Below, one piece after another: positions 12,040 to 23,235 of a DNA stretch of 64,000 nt. Under the pieces are notes generated by a model. The model was not told the origin of the DNA. It ran no database searches and was given only the letters and a program-made list of their open reading frames with translations. Position numbers and translations under genes: made by a program. The DNA comes from Chlorocebus sabaeus (lineage: Eukaryota; Chordata; Mammalia; Primates; Cercopithecidae), in the NCBI RefSeq assembly GCF_047675955.1, contig NC_132912.1, positions 83,476,382 to 83,540,381 on the forward strand, written 5' to 3'. Position 1 is the first letter of the stretch. Each line of letters begins with the position of its first letter.

Positions 12040-12255
12040 CAGCTCATCACTGAGAAATATTTCCTCATCTTCCTGACTAGGGTATGTTCTTCCTGTTTTA
12101 ACCAGACCTTAACCATTATCATAGCACATACTTACATTCATTTACCTCCCTTCTAGACAAGAAGTTTCTTGAAAAATACTTAATTTTCTTTTGTTTTCTC
12201 AGTCCCTGGCATACATTCAGCAGATAATAGGTGGTCAGAAATATGTGCACTTGAA
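12040..12255 (+). repeat. L2 LINE 3' end fragment
   Basis: The order 'atcatagcacatacttacat', 'ctagacaagaagtttcttga', 'cagtccctggcatacattca' and 'cagataataggtggtcagaa' follows the L2 3' end consensus on the plus strand. Confidence 0.65.
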
Positions 12256-13250
12256 TATGATATACATGTGGACACAAAGACCTGGACCATATTCTAAAAT
12301 AATTTGTTGAGGAATGTCAAACATCCCAAAACCTTTAATGTAATATGCCCAATCATTTCAATTATTTTAAATGTCTACTTTTATTGTTGGACATGAGTAA
12401 ATAAAACATGTTACCACAGCTATAATTTTATAGTCATTAAATTAACAAGGTAAAGCTGATGATCTTATCACACAACAGATTTTACAATTTCCAATTAACA
12501 TATTTTCTAGAGCTAAACTGATAGATAAAATAGAGACAATTTTCTACTTGGGAGTGCAGGCACTTTCTTCTCCATTGCTGTTATAAACATTTTTTGATGC
12601 AACATTGACTATGTTAGAAATAAGTCTGAGATTAGACATTCAACTTCATTAAAAATAGGAATGAGGTATTAGGAGAATAAGGTATCAACTGAAAAGCCAC
12701 TCAGACTTTACCCAAGGGGGGTAATTTATAAAAGAGAAGCTTCCTAAAATGCAAACGATGCTTTCTAACAATGTGAAGGACATATGAAACCTATTTATAA
12801 GCAGTTAACTAAGCCATGTTTTATTTATTTTAATTGCTAGTGAGATATCCATTAAATTGTAGAGTATAAACTGATGGTTGATAGAGTAAATAGGTCTGAA
12901 AGTGATGAAAATTATGTTCATCTTATAGTTCTGAGATAGACTGTGGACCACAAGCAACCAGATGTTTAGGACAAATAGTCTTTTTGGGGCTTCTAATCTT
13001 ACCTAAAAATAAAATATATAATATGTTGTACACTTTCCAAGGTTCAATGATTTGTTTTCACTATTACTAGAGGAAAGGATTTAGCAATGTTAATGAGAAT
13101 ATGACATTTCAAAGGCAATTGTGATATCAACAAAGAACATATAAACATTGTGGCTAGCATTTTCCATACATGTAATGCTAAGGCATTTTATATAAGAAAT
13201 CAGCAAGTTTCTACCATGTATTTTTATTAATTTAGCACCTGTAAGAAATG
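12256..13250. other. Unassigned intergenic DNA
   Basis: AT-rich, no recognised gene or repeat. Confidence 0.5.
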
Positions 13251-13258
13251 CCTAAGAG

Positions 13259-13602
13259 CAGGCGTTCCCAACCACAGAACCACAGGGAATACTGATCCAT
13301 GACCTGTTAGGAACTGGCTGGGATAGCAGGAGGTGAGCAGCAGGAGGCAAGCAAGTATTTCTGCCTGAGCTCCACCTCCTCTCACATCAGCAGTGGCGTT
13401 AGAGTCTCATAAAACTACAATCCCTGTAGTCAACTATGCTGCAAGGGGTCTGGGTTGCAGGCTCCTTATGAGAATCTAAGTAATGCCCGATGATCTGAGG
13501 TGGAACAGTTTCACCCTAAAGCCATCCCCCGACCACCCCAGTCCCTGGAAAAATTGTCTTCCACAAAACAGGTCCCTGATGCCAAAAGGTTGGGAAGCAC
13601 TG
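13259..13602 (-). mobile_element. MER1B-like hAT (Charlie-group) nonautonomous transposon
   Basis: This element of 344 bp is bounded by perfect 8-bp direct repeats 'cctaagag' (13251-13258 and 13603-13610), the TSD size typical of hAT transposons. Its ends are related terminal inverted repeats: 'caggcgttcccaacc' on the left, and 'cagtgcttcccaacc' as the reverse complement of the right end. Internal landmarks ('gacctgttaggaactggctg', 'gatctgaggtggaacagttt', 'ggaaaaattgtcttccacaa') match MER1 as I know it. It has no transposase and would depend on one in trans. The 67-codon minus frame over it is chance. Confidence 0.9.
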
Positions 13603-13610
13603 CCTAAGAG

Positions 13611-14025
13611 GATGTGGTAAAGTATTCTTTCAAGAACATAAAATTTAATTAAAGGGGAAAAACTGATGTAACTATACACAGTTCACATTTTGAGAAGACC
13701 TGGGTTAGAGAGAGAGAATTAGGAAAGGCTTTCATGAAAAGTAGATTTTTTTTTAAACTTAAGACTAATAAGAATAGAACACAGGTAGGTGGAGAAAAGA
13801 AGGAAATTGAAGATAGAATCAAAGGCATTTATAAAGGCAAGAAAGTACAATGAGCTAGTTCTGTTTAGAGATTAATGAGTTTCATCAGCTTGCACTGACC
13901 ACTTGAAGGATTAGTGATAATTATGAAATGTAGCTTTTGAAAGGGATTGGATAAGACTACATCATAAGTTTTTAGATGGATGATTCAAATAAAAAAGGAA
14001 ATTTTCTGAAAGAGTGATTGTAATA
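13611..14025. other. Unassigned, possible ancient repeat
   Basis: The part at 13715-13935 (aggaaaggctttcatgaaaa and following) resembles the unnamed ancient repeat also seen near 2380-2610 and 32700-33000. No gene. Confidence 0.4.
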
Positions 14026-14029
14026 ATTA

Positions 14030-14245
14030 ATTTTAATGAAAGCATGCTATGTTAACTTTACATGTTCTGTTATTTCATTTAATCCTCACAGCAACTCTAT
14101 AAAGTAGATGCTACTATTGTCTCCATTTTTTATAAGAGGAAACAAGCAAGAGGAGGTGAATAGCCCATTGTTACACAGATTATTATATAGTTAGAATCCA
14201 AACCTGTACAGTCTGGCTCCAGCACCCATTTTGATAGCTCTTTAG
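14030..14245 (-). repeat. MIR SINE
   Basis: A good inverted MIR: 'tttcatttaatcctcacagc', 'aactctataaagtagatgct', 'aagaggaaacaagcaag' and 'acagtctggctccagcaccc' follow the reverse complement of the MIR consensus in order. Confidence 0.85.
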
Positions 14246-15159
14246 CTATTTTGCCTATCAAGGGAGTTATTTTAGAAATCTGTTTGATTTTAAAAAGAAT
14301 AAGTCATATTTCAATAAATGAAACCAATTTAAAGTTAAAAGTGAGCCATTTTAATGGAAACAACCTCTGGCAAGAAGAAATGCCATCTTCTTCACTCTTA
14401 ATATTCCCAAAGCACCACTGCAAAATTGTTCTGCCTGTTGGCATAATGGTAGAATATTCATTCATACTAAGAACTAATTAATTGAAAATAACTTTGGTTG
14501 AGTTCAATTAAGCGTAAATACAGGGTTCCTGTGACACGTAGAAATTTTCTTCCAGGTAGTACCTATTCTCTCCCAATATTTAGACTGGAAAACATAAGAC
14601 TGAAGTGATAATGAACTATTGCCTGTAAAAGGATAATACTCTAGGACGAAGCCTGAATATGTAAAAAAATGAAAATAAGAAGTACAAGTTGTGCTCTGGA
14701 GAGAGGCTTTTAGTTTTCTACCCCCAAAACATAATATGTTAAACAAGTAAGTGCCTCCTGACATCTATATGTTAGGAGATGCAATCTCAAAGACACTCTA
14801 ATGTAATGCAGTATCTAATTCTTATCAGTTGCCATATCATTAAAGGTTTATCTCAAAGCAGTGAATGCATTATTGAAACTAGTAGTTATTAAGATTTTAA
14901 TGGAGATAAAATTTCATTTTCTTTGTGTCTAGATCTTGATTTATTAATTTGGTCTTTTATGCATTTCAAAATATTGTATTGCATTTGGTCATATCTTTTT
15001 ATAACGTAGTATCTTGTTAAAGTATTTCTCTTCCTCTGTTTTCAAGACCTTTATGTCTTTATGTCAAGACCCCAAGTAGAATAAGCGTTTTTGTCTTTGC
15101 ATTAATTTTACCTCATTATCTTAGCTTTCAGATTTTTAAAATTTCTCCATATCAAAATC
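14246..15159. other. Unassigned intergenic DNA
   Basis: AT-rich. Short frames of 76 and 86 codons show no recognisable domain. No repeat assigned. Confidence 0.5.
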
Positions 15160-15565
15160 CATATTAGTTTTTCAATGTTGCTATAACAAATTCTGTAAAC
15201 CTACTGGCTTAAAACAACAGAAATGTATTATCTCACACTTTCTGTAGGTCAGAAGTCCGAGTGGACTCAACTGGATCTTCTGCTTACAATCTAAAAATAT
15301 TAATCTAGGTTTCACAAAGACTACAATCTTTACTGGAGACTGAGGGCAAGAATTATCTTCCAAGCTTATTCAGGTAGTTGACCATGTTTATTTCCTTATG
15401 ATTGAAGGGCAAATGTCCACCTCTCCTTGTTAGCTGTCAGTTGAAGGCTGGTTTTGCTCCTGAATTCTGCCTGCATTCTTAACTTTTCTATGTGTCTTCC
15501 TCCAGTGAGAGTGAGTTGAGAACATGCTTTAATTCTCTCTGACTTCAGCTCCTGTCTCATTTGAC
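15160..15565 (-). mobile_element. MaLR/ERVL-class LTR, reverse orientation
   Basis: The plus strand contains 'tggcttaaaacaacagaaat', 'gtaggtcagaagtccgagtg', 'gttagctgtcagttgaaggc' and 'aattctctctgacttcagct', the order found in the reverse complement of MLT1-like LTRs. It is a diverged partial copy. Confidence 0.55.
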
Positions 15566-15764
15566 TAAAAGGAAAATAGGAAAATATAGTTACAATCATC
15601 TAACACACTAGAATTACTGGACAAAATATTAGTAAATATATAAGATAAATTAATGATACTATCAATTACATTAATTTAATTGTGATTTATAGAACACAGC
15701 ATTCAAAATTGCTGTTTACACATTTTTTTTTCAGGTGTATATGAAATGTTTACCAAGACAGACA

Positions 15765-17130
15765 AATGTAGATGGATTTCAAACTTTTTGGGACAGAGCT
15801 AAAGCAGTGTTTGGAAGAGAATGGACAGTTTTGTATGGTTATATGAGAATCAAAAAAATAAGCTATGTAAACATTAAAAGCTAATCTCCAAGTAATTAGA
15901 AGGAAAAATATAATGAGGATAAGAAGATAAATTGTTAAAAAATAGAAACAAGCAATGCAGAAAGTTGACAAAGACAAAACTTGTTTCTATTTACTAGTCA
16001 ATAAATGAAAGGATAAGACAAAATTTACCAATATGGGTAATAAAATGAGGATATCACTGCAGATTTTATAATAGTGCTACAAATGTAACCAATTAGAAGT
16101 AGAGAAGTTCTAATGAAATAATATTCCCAAGATGAAATAAAAAGTCTCAATAGCTCTGTATCTATTAAAGCAATTGATCTTACAATAAAATTTTTCCACA
16201 TAGGAATCTCCTAGACCAAATAGTTTTAATAGTAAATTTTATCATTTATGAATAGCAGAAATAATACCAATCTTACACAAAGTAATTCTGAAGAGAGAAC
16301 AGAAAAGAACTCATCTTAACTAGCTTTAAGAGGCTAACATAAGCCATTGGCAAAACCTGACAAAGCATTTCAAAAAAGCTGAAGACCCAAAGTCTTGAGG
16401 CAAACATCATTAAGAATGCAAAATATTCTAAACCATAAACAAATCAAATGCACCAATGTAAAAGAAATCCCTCAAAATAAGTAAATTTTTTCTTAGGAAT
16501 TTGAAGTTAGTTTAAGATTTTGAAATCAATTAAATATTTTAAATAGAAAAATGATGAAAATTAAATAACCATCTGAATAGATATTTAAAATAAATTTGAA
16601 AAGAAAACCAGCAATTATTCATTAAGAAGAATCTCAGAAAACATGAAGCAGAAGGGAAGAACCTCAGTCAGATAAGAGGCATCTAGGAAAATGCTATAAC
16701 TAATCATGTTTAATGGTGAAATATTAATCACTTTCCCTAACATTGTGAACAATGCAAAAATGTTTGGTATTCTGACCTTCATTTAAATTTCACTGGAGAA
16801 CCTAGCTTGCATAATAGGGCAAGAAAAAATAATAAATGACATAAAGATTAAAAAGCAAAAATTAACTGTCTCTATTCTCAAATGGCATGATTATTTGTGA
16901 AAAAATTTCAATGAATCCAGAAAAGAAACATAGAACTACTAATTGAATTTAGCAAGGTCAGGAAACACAAGGTCAATATACAAAAATTATTTTTTCTGTA
17001 TGATGGCAACAAACAATTCAAATGAAAAAATTTTAAACTCTACTTGAAAAAACAAAGCAACATAAAGCTGAAATTCTGCAAGTGTGGAAGTACATTGGAA
17101 AATTCAAAAGAGACATAGAAACTCAAAAGT
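15765..17130 (+). pseudogene. Ancient L1M fragment (ORF2 region)
   Basis: Plus-strand L1 ORF2 landmarks remain despite heavy decay: 'ggacagagctaaagcagtgt' near 15791, an 'acctgacaaagcatttcaaa' block near 16357, an 'aatggtgaaatattaatcac' block near 16713 and an 'aggtcaatatacaaaaat' block near 16969. These fall in the spacer and reverse transcriptase region. Stops and indels occur throughout, so nothing is translatable. The divergence indicates a mammal-wide L1M copy, much older than the L1s at 17.4 kb. Confidence 0.7.
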
Positions 17131-17426
17131 CCGCAGGTATGGTATGAGCACGTTTGTGTGTGTGTGTTAACCTTTTTCTTAAGTAATGCTGATTCCTGTT
17201 AGTCTCTGTTTAAAGGTATCCACCTTTTGGTTTTTCCATTTTCATCAGGGTTATCTAGAGTTCCACTCAAAGACCACCCATCAGCTGAATCATAGTGCTC
17301 CACCCAGTTCTTATCACAATTTTATAAATCTGAAAAAAAATCTCAAAGAAATCAGAACAAAAAGTCTTCCATTTCTGTTCTAAGAACACTTTGAGTGCCC
17401 TGGAGCAAGTGCAGCTACTCATCCTT
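17131..17426. other. Unassigned spacer
   Basis: Contains a short (TG)n run at about 17154-17167. No supported gene. Confidence 0.4.
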
Positions 17427-17435
17427 TACATTCTT

Positions 17436-17466
<31 letters not shown>

Positions 17467-17673
17467 ATTATTAAACTTCAAGTTGTAGGGTACATGTGCA
17501 CAACGTGCAGGTTTGCTACATATATATACTTGTGCCATGTTGGTGTGCTGCACCCATCAACTCGTCATTTACATCAGGTATAACTCCCAATGCAATCCCT
17601 CCCCCCTCCCCCCTCCCCATGATAGGCCCCGGTGTGTGATGTTCCCCTTCCCGAGTCCAAGTGATCTCATTGT

Positions 17674-19670
17674 TCAGTTCCCGCCTATGAGTGAGAACAT
17701 GCGGTGTTTGGTTTTCTGTTCTTGTGATAGTTTGCTAAGAATGATGGTTTCCAGCTGCATCCATGTCCCTACAAAGGACACAAACTCATCCTTTTTTATG
17801 GCTGCATAGTATTCCATGGTGTATATGTGCCACATTTTCTTAATCCAATCTGTCACTGATGGACATTTGGGTTGATTCCAAGTCTTTGCTATTGTGAATA
17901 GTGCTGCAATAAACATACGTGTGCATGTGTCCTTATAGCAGCATAATTTATAATCCTTTGGGTATATACCCAGTAATGGGATGGCTGGGTCATATGGTAC
18001 ATCTAGTTCTAGATCCTTGAGGAATCGCCATACTGTTTTCCATAATGGTTGAACTAGTTTACAATCCCACCAACAGTGTAAAAGTGTTCCTATTTCTCCA
18101 CATCCTCTCCAGCACCTGTTGTTTCCTGACTTTTGAATGATCGCCATTCTAACTGGTGTAAGATGGTATCTCATTGTGGTTTTGATTTGCATTTCTCTGA
18201 TGGCCAGTGATGATGAGCATTTTTTCATGTGTCTGTTGGCTGTATGAATGTCTTCTTTTGAGAACTGTCTGTTCATATCCTTTGCCCACTTTTTGATGGG
18301 GTTGTTTGTTTTTTTCTTGTAAATTTGTTTGAGTTCTTTGTAGGTTCTGGATATTAGCCCTTTGTCAGATGAGTAGATTGCAAAAATTTTCTCCCAATCT
18401 GTAGGTTGCCTGTTCACTCTGATGGTAGTTTCTTTTGCTGTGCAGAAGCTCTTTAGTTTAATGAGATCCCATTTGTCAATTTTGGCTTTTGCTGCTGTTG
18501 CTTTTGGTGTTTTAGACATGAAGTCTTTGCCCATGCCTATGTCCTGAATGGTACTACCTAGGTTTTCCTCTAGGATTTTTATGGTATTAGGTCTAACATT
18601 TAAGTCTCTAATCCATCTTGAATTAATTTTCATATAAGGAGTAAGGAAAGGATCCAGTTTCAGCTTTCTACTTATGGCTAGCCAATTTTCCCAGCACCAT
18701 TTATTAAATAGGGAATCCTTTCCGCATTTCTTGTTTCTCTCAGGTTTGTCAAAGATCAGATGGCTGTAGATGTGTGGTATTATTTCTGAGGACTCTGTTC
18801 TGTTCCATTGGTCTATATCTCTGTTTTGGTACCAGTACCATGCTGTTTTGGTTACTGTAGCCTTGTAGTATAGTTTGAAGTCAGGTAGCGTGATGCCTCC
18901 AGCTTTGTTCTTTTGACTTAGGATTGTCTTGGAGATGCGGGCTCTTTTTTGGTTCCATATGAATTTTAAAGCAGTTTTTTCCAATTCTGTGAAGAAGCTC
19001 ATTGGTAGCTTGATGGGGATGGCATCGAATCTATAAATTACCTTGGGCAGTATGGCCATTTTCACGATATTGATTCTTCCTATCCATGAGCATGGTATGT
19101 TCTTCCATTTGTTTGTGTCCTCTTTTATTTCACTGAGCAGTGGTTTGTAGTTCTCCTTGAAGAGGTCCTTTACATCCCTTGTAAGTTGGATTCCTAGGTA
19201 TTTTATTCTCTTTGAAGCAATTGTGAATGGAAGTTCATTCCTGATTTGGCTCTCTGTTTGACTGTTACTGGTGTATAAGAATGCTTGTGATTTTTGCACA
19301 TTAATTTTGTATCCTGAGACTTTGCTGAAGTTGCTTATCAGCTTAAGGAGATTTTGGGCTGAGACAATGGGGTTTTCTAAATATACAATGATGTCATCTG
19401 CAAACAGGGACAATTTGACTTCTTCTTTTCCTAACTGAATCCCCTTGATTTCTTTCTCTTGCCTGATTGCCCTAGCCAGAACTTCCAACATTATGTTGAA
19501 TAGGAGTGGTGAGAGAGGGCATCCCTGTCTTGTGCCAGTTTTCAAAGGGAATTTTTCCAGTTTTTGCCCATTCAGTATGATATTGGCTGTGGGTTTGTCA
19601 TAAATAGCTCTTATTATTTTGAGGTACGTTCCATCAATACCGAATTTATTGAGCGTTTTTAGCATGAAGG
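17674..19670 (-). pseudogene. L1 ORF2 C-terminal two-thirds, frame still open
   Basis: About 665 codons run without a stop from mid reverse transcriptase to the natural end of ORF2. Visible motifs are TRQGCPLSPLLFN, the catalytic FADD box (FADDIIVYLE) and the C-terminal CX3CX7HX4C set (CWRGC, H, WWDC). In live L1, ORF2p nicks target DNA and reverse-transcribes the L1 RNA. Here the endonuclease and the first part of the RT are on the other strand, so the protein cannot be made whole. The frame continues 69 codons past the breakpoint (to 19878) through antisense endonuclease sequence, giving a 734-codon chimeric frame whose N-terminus is artefactual. The open frame indicates a recent insertion, not selection. 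Confidence 0.92.
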
Positions 19671-20160
19671 GCCTAAATATATATGCACCCAATACAGGAG
19701 CACCCAGATTCATAAAGCAAGTCCTTAGAGACTTACAAAGAGACTTAGACTCCCATACAATAATAATGGGAGACTTCAACACTCCACTGTCAACATTAGA
19801 CAGATCAATGAGACAGAAAGTCAACAAGGATATCCAGGAATTGAACTCATCTCTGCAGCAAGCAGACCTAATAGACATCTATAGAACTCTCCACCCCAAA
19901 TCAACAGAATATACATTCTTCTCAGCACCACATCGTACTTACTCCAAAATTGACCACGTAATTGGAAGTAAAGCACTCCTCAGCAAATGTACAAGAACAG
20001 AAATTATAACAAACTGTCTCTCAGACCACAGTGCAATCAAACTAGAACTCAGGACTAAGAAACTCAATCAAAACCGCTCAACTACATGGAAACTGAACAA
20101 CCTGCTCCTGAATGACTACTGGGTACATAACGAAATGAAGGCAGAAATAAAGATGTTCTT
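19671..20160 (+). pseudogene. L1 ORF2 endonuclease segment in the inverted arm
   Basis: This encodes the second half of the APE-like endonuclease domain in open frame. Visible are [12 protein letters not shown], the catalytic GDFN box, the SKIDH segment and the [10 protein letters not shown] segment with the catalytic histidine. The N-terminal part of the domain is absent (truncated at 19671), so it cannot act as an endonuclease. It continues in frame at 21321 after the inserted L1 and its TSD. The methionine used by the overlapping frame lies beyond the breakpoint in antisense L1 sequence. Confidence 0.92.
20143..20160 (+). repeat. TSD, left copy, of the nested L1
   Basis: The 18 bases 'agaaataaagatgttctt' recur exactly at 21303-21320, on the other side of the nested L1. 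An 18-bp perfect TSD shows that the 20161-21302 block arrived by L1-type target-primed insertion into the older copy. Confidence 0.95.
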
Positions 20161-21270
20161 TTTTTTTTCTTGTAAATTTGTTTGAGTTCTTTGTAGGTTC
20201 TGGATATTAGCCCTTTGTCAGATGAGTAGATTGCAAAAATTTTCTCCCATTCTGTAGGTTGCCTGCTCACTCTGATGGTAGTTTCTTTTGCTGTGCAGAA
20301 GCTCTTTAGTTTGATGAGATCCCATTTGTCAATTTTGGCTTTTGCTGCCGTTGCTTTTGGTGTTTTAGACATGAAGTCTTTGCCCATGCCTATGTCCTGA
20401 ATGGTACTACCTAGGTTTTCCTCTAGGATTTTTAACCCCATCCAAAAGTGGGCAAAGGATATGAACAGACATTTCTCAAAAGAAGACATTCATACAGCCA
20501 ACAGACACATGAAAAAATGCTCATCATCACTGGCCATCAGAGAAATGCAAATCAAAACCACAATGAGATACCATCTCACACCAGTTAGAATGGCGATCAT
20601 TCAAAAGTCAGGAAACAACAGGTGCTGGAGAGGATGTGGAGAAATAGGAACACTTTTACACTGTTGGTGGGATTGTAAACTAGTTCAACCATTATGGAAA
20701 ACAGTATGGCGATTCCTCAAGGATCTAGAACTAGATGTACCATATGACCCAGCCATCCCATTACTGGGTATATACCCAAAGGATTATAAATTATGCTGCT
20801 ATAAGGACACATGCACACGTATGTTTATTGCAGCACTATTCACAATAGCAAAGACTTGGAATCAACCCAAATGTCCATCAGTGACAGATTGGATTAAGAA
20901 AATGTGGCACATATACACCATGGAATACTATGCAGCCATAAAAAAGGATGAGTTTGTGTCCTTTGTAGGGACATGGATGCAGCTGGAAACCATCATTCTT
21001 AGCAAACTATCACAAGAACAGAAAACCAAACACCGCATGTTCTCACTCGTAGGTGGGAACTGAACAATGAGATCACTTGGACTCGGGAAGGGGAACATCA
21101 CACACCGGGGCCTATCATGGGGAGGGGGGAGCGGGGAGGGATTGCATTGGGAGTTATACCTGATGTAAATGATGAGTTGATGGGTGCAGCACACCAACAT
21201 GGCACAAGTATACATGTGTAGCAAACCTGCACGTTGTGCACATGTACCCTACAACTTGAAGTTTAATAAT

Positions 21271-21301
<31 letters not shown>

Positions 21302-21302
21302 A
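20161..21302 (+). mobile_element. Nested young L1 with its own 5' inversion
   Basis: It lies in the endonuclease/spacer boundary of the outer L1. Its 5' arm (20161-20434) is inverted, reading as ORF2 on the minus strand. Its 3' arm (20435-21302) is in plus orientation with the ORF2 C-terminus, 3' UTR and A-tail (21283-21302). The arms are neighbours in L1 with only a few bases lost at the breakpoint ('acaagaaaaaaaa' versus 'accccatccaaaagtggg'). The perfect 18-bp TSD confirms a single insertion event. Its 3' UTR is of the same young type as the outer copy. Confidence 0.95.
20435..21063 (+). pseudogene. L1 ORF2 C-terminus in nested L1
   Basis: The frame is open from the breakpoint to the natural ORF2 stop, with the CX3CX7HX4C motif intact (CWRGC, H, WWDC). 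The endonuclease and RT domains are absent. The preceding 20161-20434 encodes the adjacent ORF2 segment on the minus strand (IQDIGMGKDFMSK and DKWDLIKLKSF are visible). The region is nearly identical to the reverse complement of 17674-18300. Confidence 0.92.
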
Positions 21303-21320
21303 AGAAATAAAGATGTTCTT

Positions 21321-22336
21321 TGAAACCAATGAGAACAAAGATACAACATACCAGAATCTCTGGGACACATTTAAAGCAGTGTGTAGAGGGAAATTTATAG
21401 CACTAAATGCCCACAAGAGAAAGCAGGAAAGATCTAAAATTGACACTCTAACATTGCAATTAAAAGAACTAGAGAAGCAAGAGCAAACACATTCGAAAGC
21501 TAGCAGAAGGCAAGAAATAACTAAGATCAGAGCAGAACTGAAGGAGATAGAGACACAAAAAACCCTCCAAAAAATCAATGAATCCAGGAGTTGGTTTTTT
21601 GAAAAGATCAACAAAATTGACAGACCACTAGCAAGACTAATAAAGAAGAAAAGAGAGAAGAATAAAATCGACGCAATTAAAAATGATAAAGGGGATATCA
21701 CCACCGACCCCACAGAAATACAAACTACCATCAGAGAATACTATAAACACCTCTACGCAAATAAACTGGAAAATCTAGAAGAAATGGATAATTTCCTGGA
21801 TGCTTACACTCTTCCAAGGCTAAACCAGCAAGAAGTTGAATCCCTGAATAGACCAATAGCAGGCTCTGAAATTGAGGCAATAATTAATAGCCTACCAACC
21901 AAAAAAAGTCCAGGACCAGATGGATTCACAGTTGAATTCTACCAGAGGTACAAGGAGGAGCTGGTACCATTCCTTCTGAAAGTATTCCAATCAATAGAAA
22001 AAGAGGGAATCCTCCCTAACTCATTTTATGAGGCCAACATCATCCTGATACCAAAGCCTGGCAGAGACACAACAAAAAAAGAGAATTTTAGACCAATATC
22101 CCTGATGAACATTGATGCAAAAATCCTCAATAAAATACTGGCAAACCGGATTCAGCAACACATCAAAAAGCTTATCCACCATGATCAAGTGGGCTTCATC
22201 CCTGGGATGCAAGGCTGGTTCAACATTCGCAAATCAATAAACATAATCCAGCATATAAACAGAACCAAAGACAAGAACCACATCATTATCTCAATAGATG
22301 CAGAAAAGGCTTTTGACAAAATTCAACAGCCCTTCA
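21321..22336 (+). pseudogene. L1 ORF2 spacer and RT N-terminal half in inverted arm
   Basis: This continues the outer L1 ORF2 frame after the nested insertion. Visible landmarks are KKSPGPDGF, the ENFRPISLMN block, the HDQVGFIPGMQGW segment and the 'SIDAEKAFDKIQ' RT motif with its catalytic aspartate context. The frame is open to 22336 and then reads 4 residues into flanking DNA before a stop. The next ORF2 residues are on the opposite strand at 19670 and below. Intact coding sequence indicates youth. Confidence 0.92.
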
Positions 22337-22346
22337 TACATTCTTT

Positions 22347-23159
22347 ATAAAGGTAACAATCTCTAGTTGTTTCCAAGTTGGAAGCATGTCAGAGCCAAGA
22401 CTAGCTAAGGAATTTAGTCAGAAGATTGGCTCCAAAAATCCAAAGTCTTTCTTAAAAGTTAATAGTTATTTAACAGTAAATTTCCCTGGTACTCATTTGA
22501 TGAGGTAGTGCTAAATAAATTGGATTCTATTCAAATGTGTGAGAAGGGAATGGTATTTCGTCTGATTTGCAATTCATCTGATCAATCATCTAAGTAAATA
22601 GCAAACTGATTAATACCTCTGAACAAGATAAGTTTTGCCTTCTTCCTATAATTTCTCTAGAATTTCTATTTTTATATTAAAAAAGACAATATGTAAGAAA
22701 ATAATTAAAATATATAAGGTAATTGTTCTCCCTCCAACTTTTAAAGAAATATAACTATGAAATAATTATATAATTGTATACTTACATATATATTTCCATA
22801 TTATATTATATTTGGCTGTTTCAATAAGTCGCTGCTGTATAGAATTAATAATAGTAAAATATTTAAAAAATTGATCCCAATGCAAAAGGTAATGAATGTC
22901 AGCATCTATTTTATAACTACTAATTTAAAATAGAAGTGATAGGTGAGAGCTCTGATTATTTCGTTTATTTTAAAAAAAGCACTGCCCACCATTTGCTGGG
23001 TACATACAATAAGGGAAGAGCATTGATTAATTACAATGCTAAATAAAGATTTCTCTGACAATATTTTATAAAGAGAGATAAAAAGAGAAATAAAATTTAT
23101 AACCCTAAATAAGCTTAAGCACATTACTTTGGGTAAAAACAAGTAATATTATTTTAGTA
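22347..23159. other. Unassigned intergenic DNA
   Basis: AT-rich flank of the L1 cluster with no recognised gene or repeat. Confidence 0.5.
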
Positions 23160-23235
23160 TCTGGTATTAGTTTTCTATTCTTGTGTTATAAATTACCATA
23201 AATTTAGCACTTTAAAGCAACACTCATTTATTGTC
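23160..23235 (-). mobile_element. MLT1-like LTR fragment
   Basis: The run 'ggtattagttttctattctt' then 'ataaatttagcactttaaag' matches the reverse complement of an MLT1-class LTR end. Only about 75 bp are recognisable before the L1M begins. Confidence 0.5.

Larger units (their letters stand above)
17437..22336 (-). mobile_element. Young L1 with 5' inversion, interrupted by a second L1
   Basis: One insertion on the minus strand. The 3' arm (19670 down to 17437) runs from mid reverse transcriptase to a poly(A) tail, seen as a T-run at 17437-17454. The 5' arm (19671-22336) is inverted and holds endonuclease to mid reverse transcriptase in plus orientation. The arms are consecutive in L1: the inverted arm ends in 'cccttcat' (22329-22336) and the 3' arm starts with the same bases. 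A 10-bp TSD 'tacattcttt' flanks the whole (17427-17436 and 22337-22346). This is the known twin-priming signature. ORF1 and the 5' UTR are missing. A second L1 sits at 20161-21302. Confidence 0.93.

Noticed and set aside
17437..22336. Segmental inversion or a head-to-head gene pair
   Set aside because: The arms are consecutive in L1 order, breakpoints show microhomology, and TSDs flank the unit; twin priming is the simpler account.
17674..22350. A reverse transcriptase operon or RT-based defence-like system suggested by long RT and endonuclease frames on both strands
   Set aside because: All pieces are L1 ORF2 (endonuclease, FADD RT, cysteine motif) with poly(A) tails and TSDs. Known L1 biology explains them fully.
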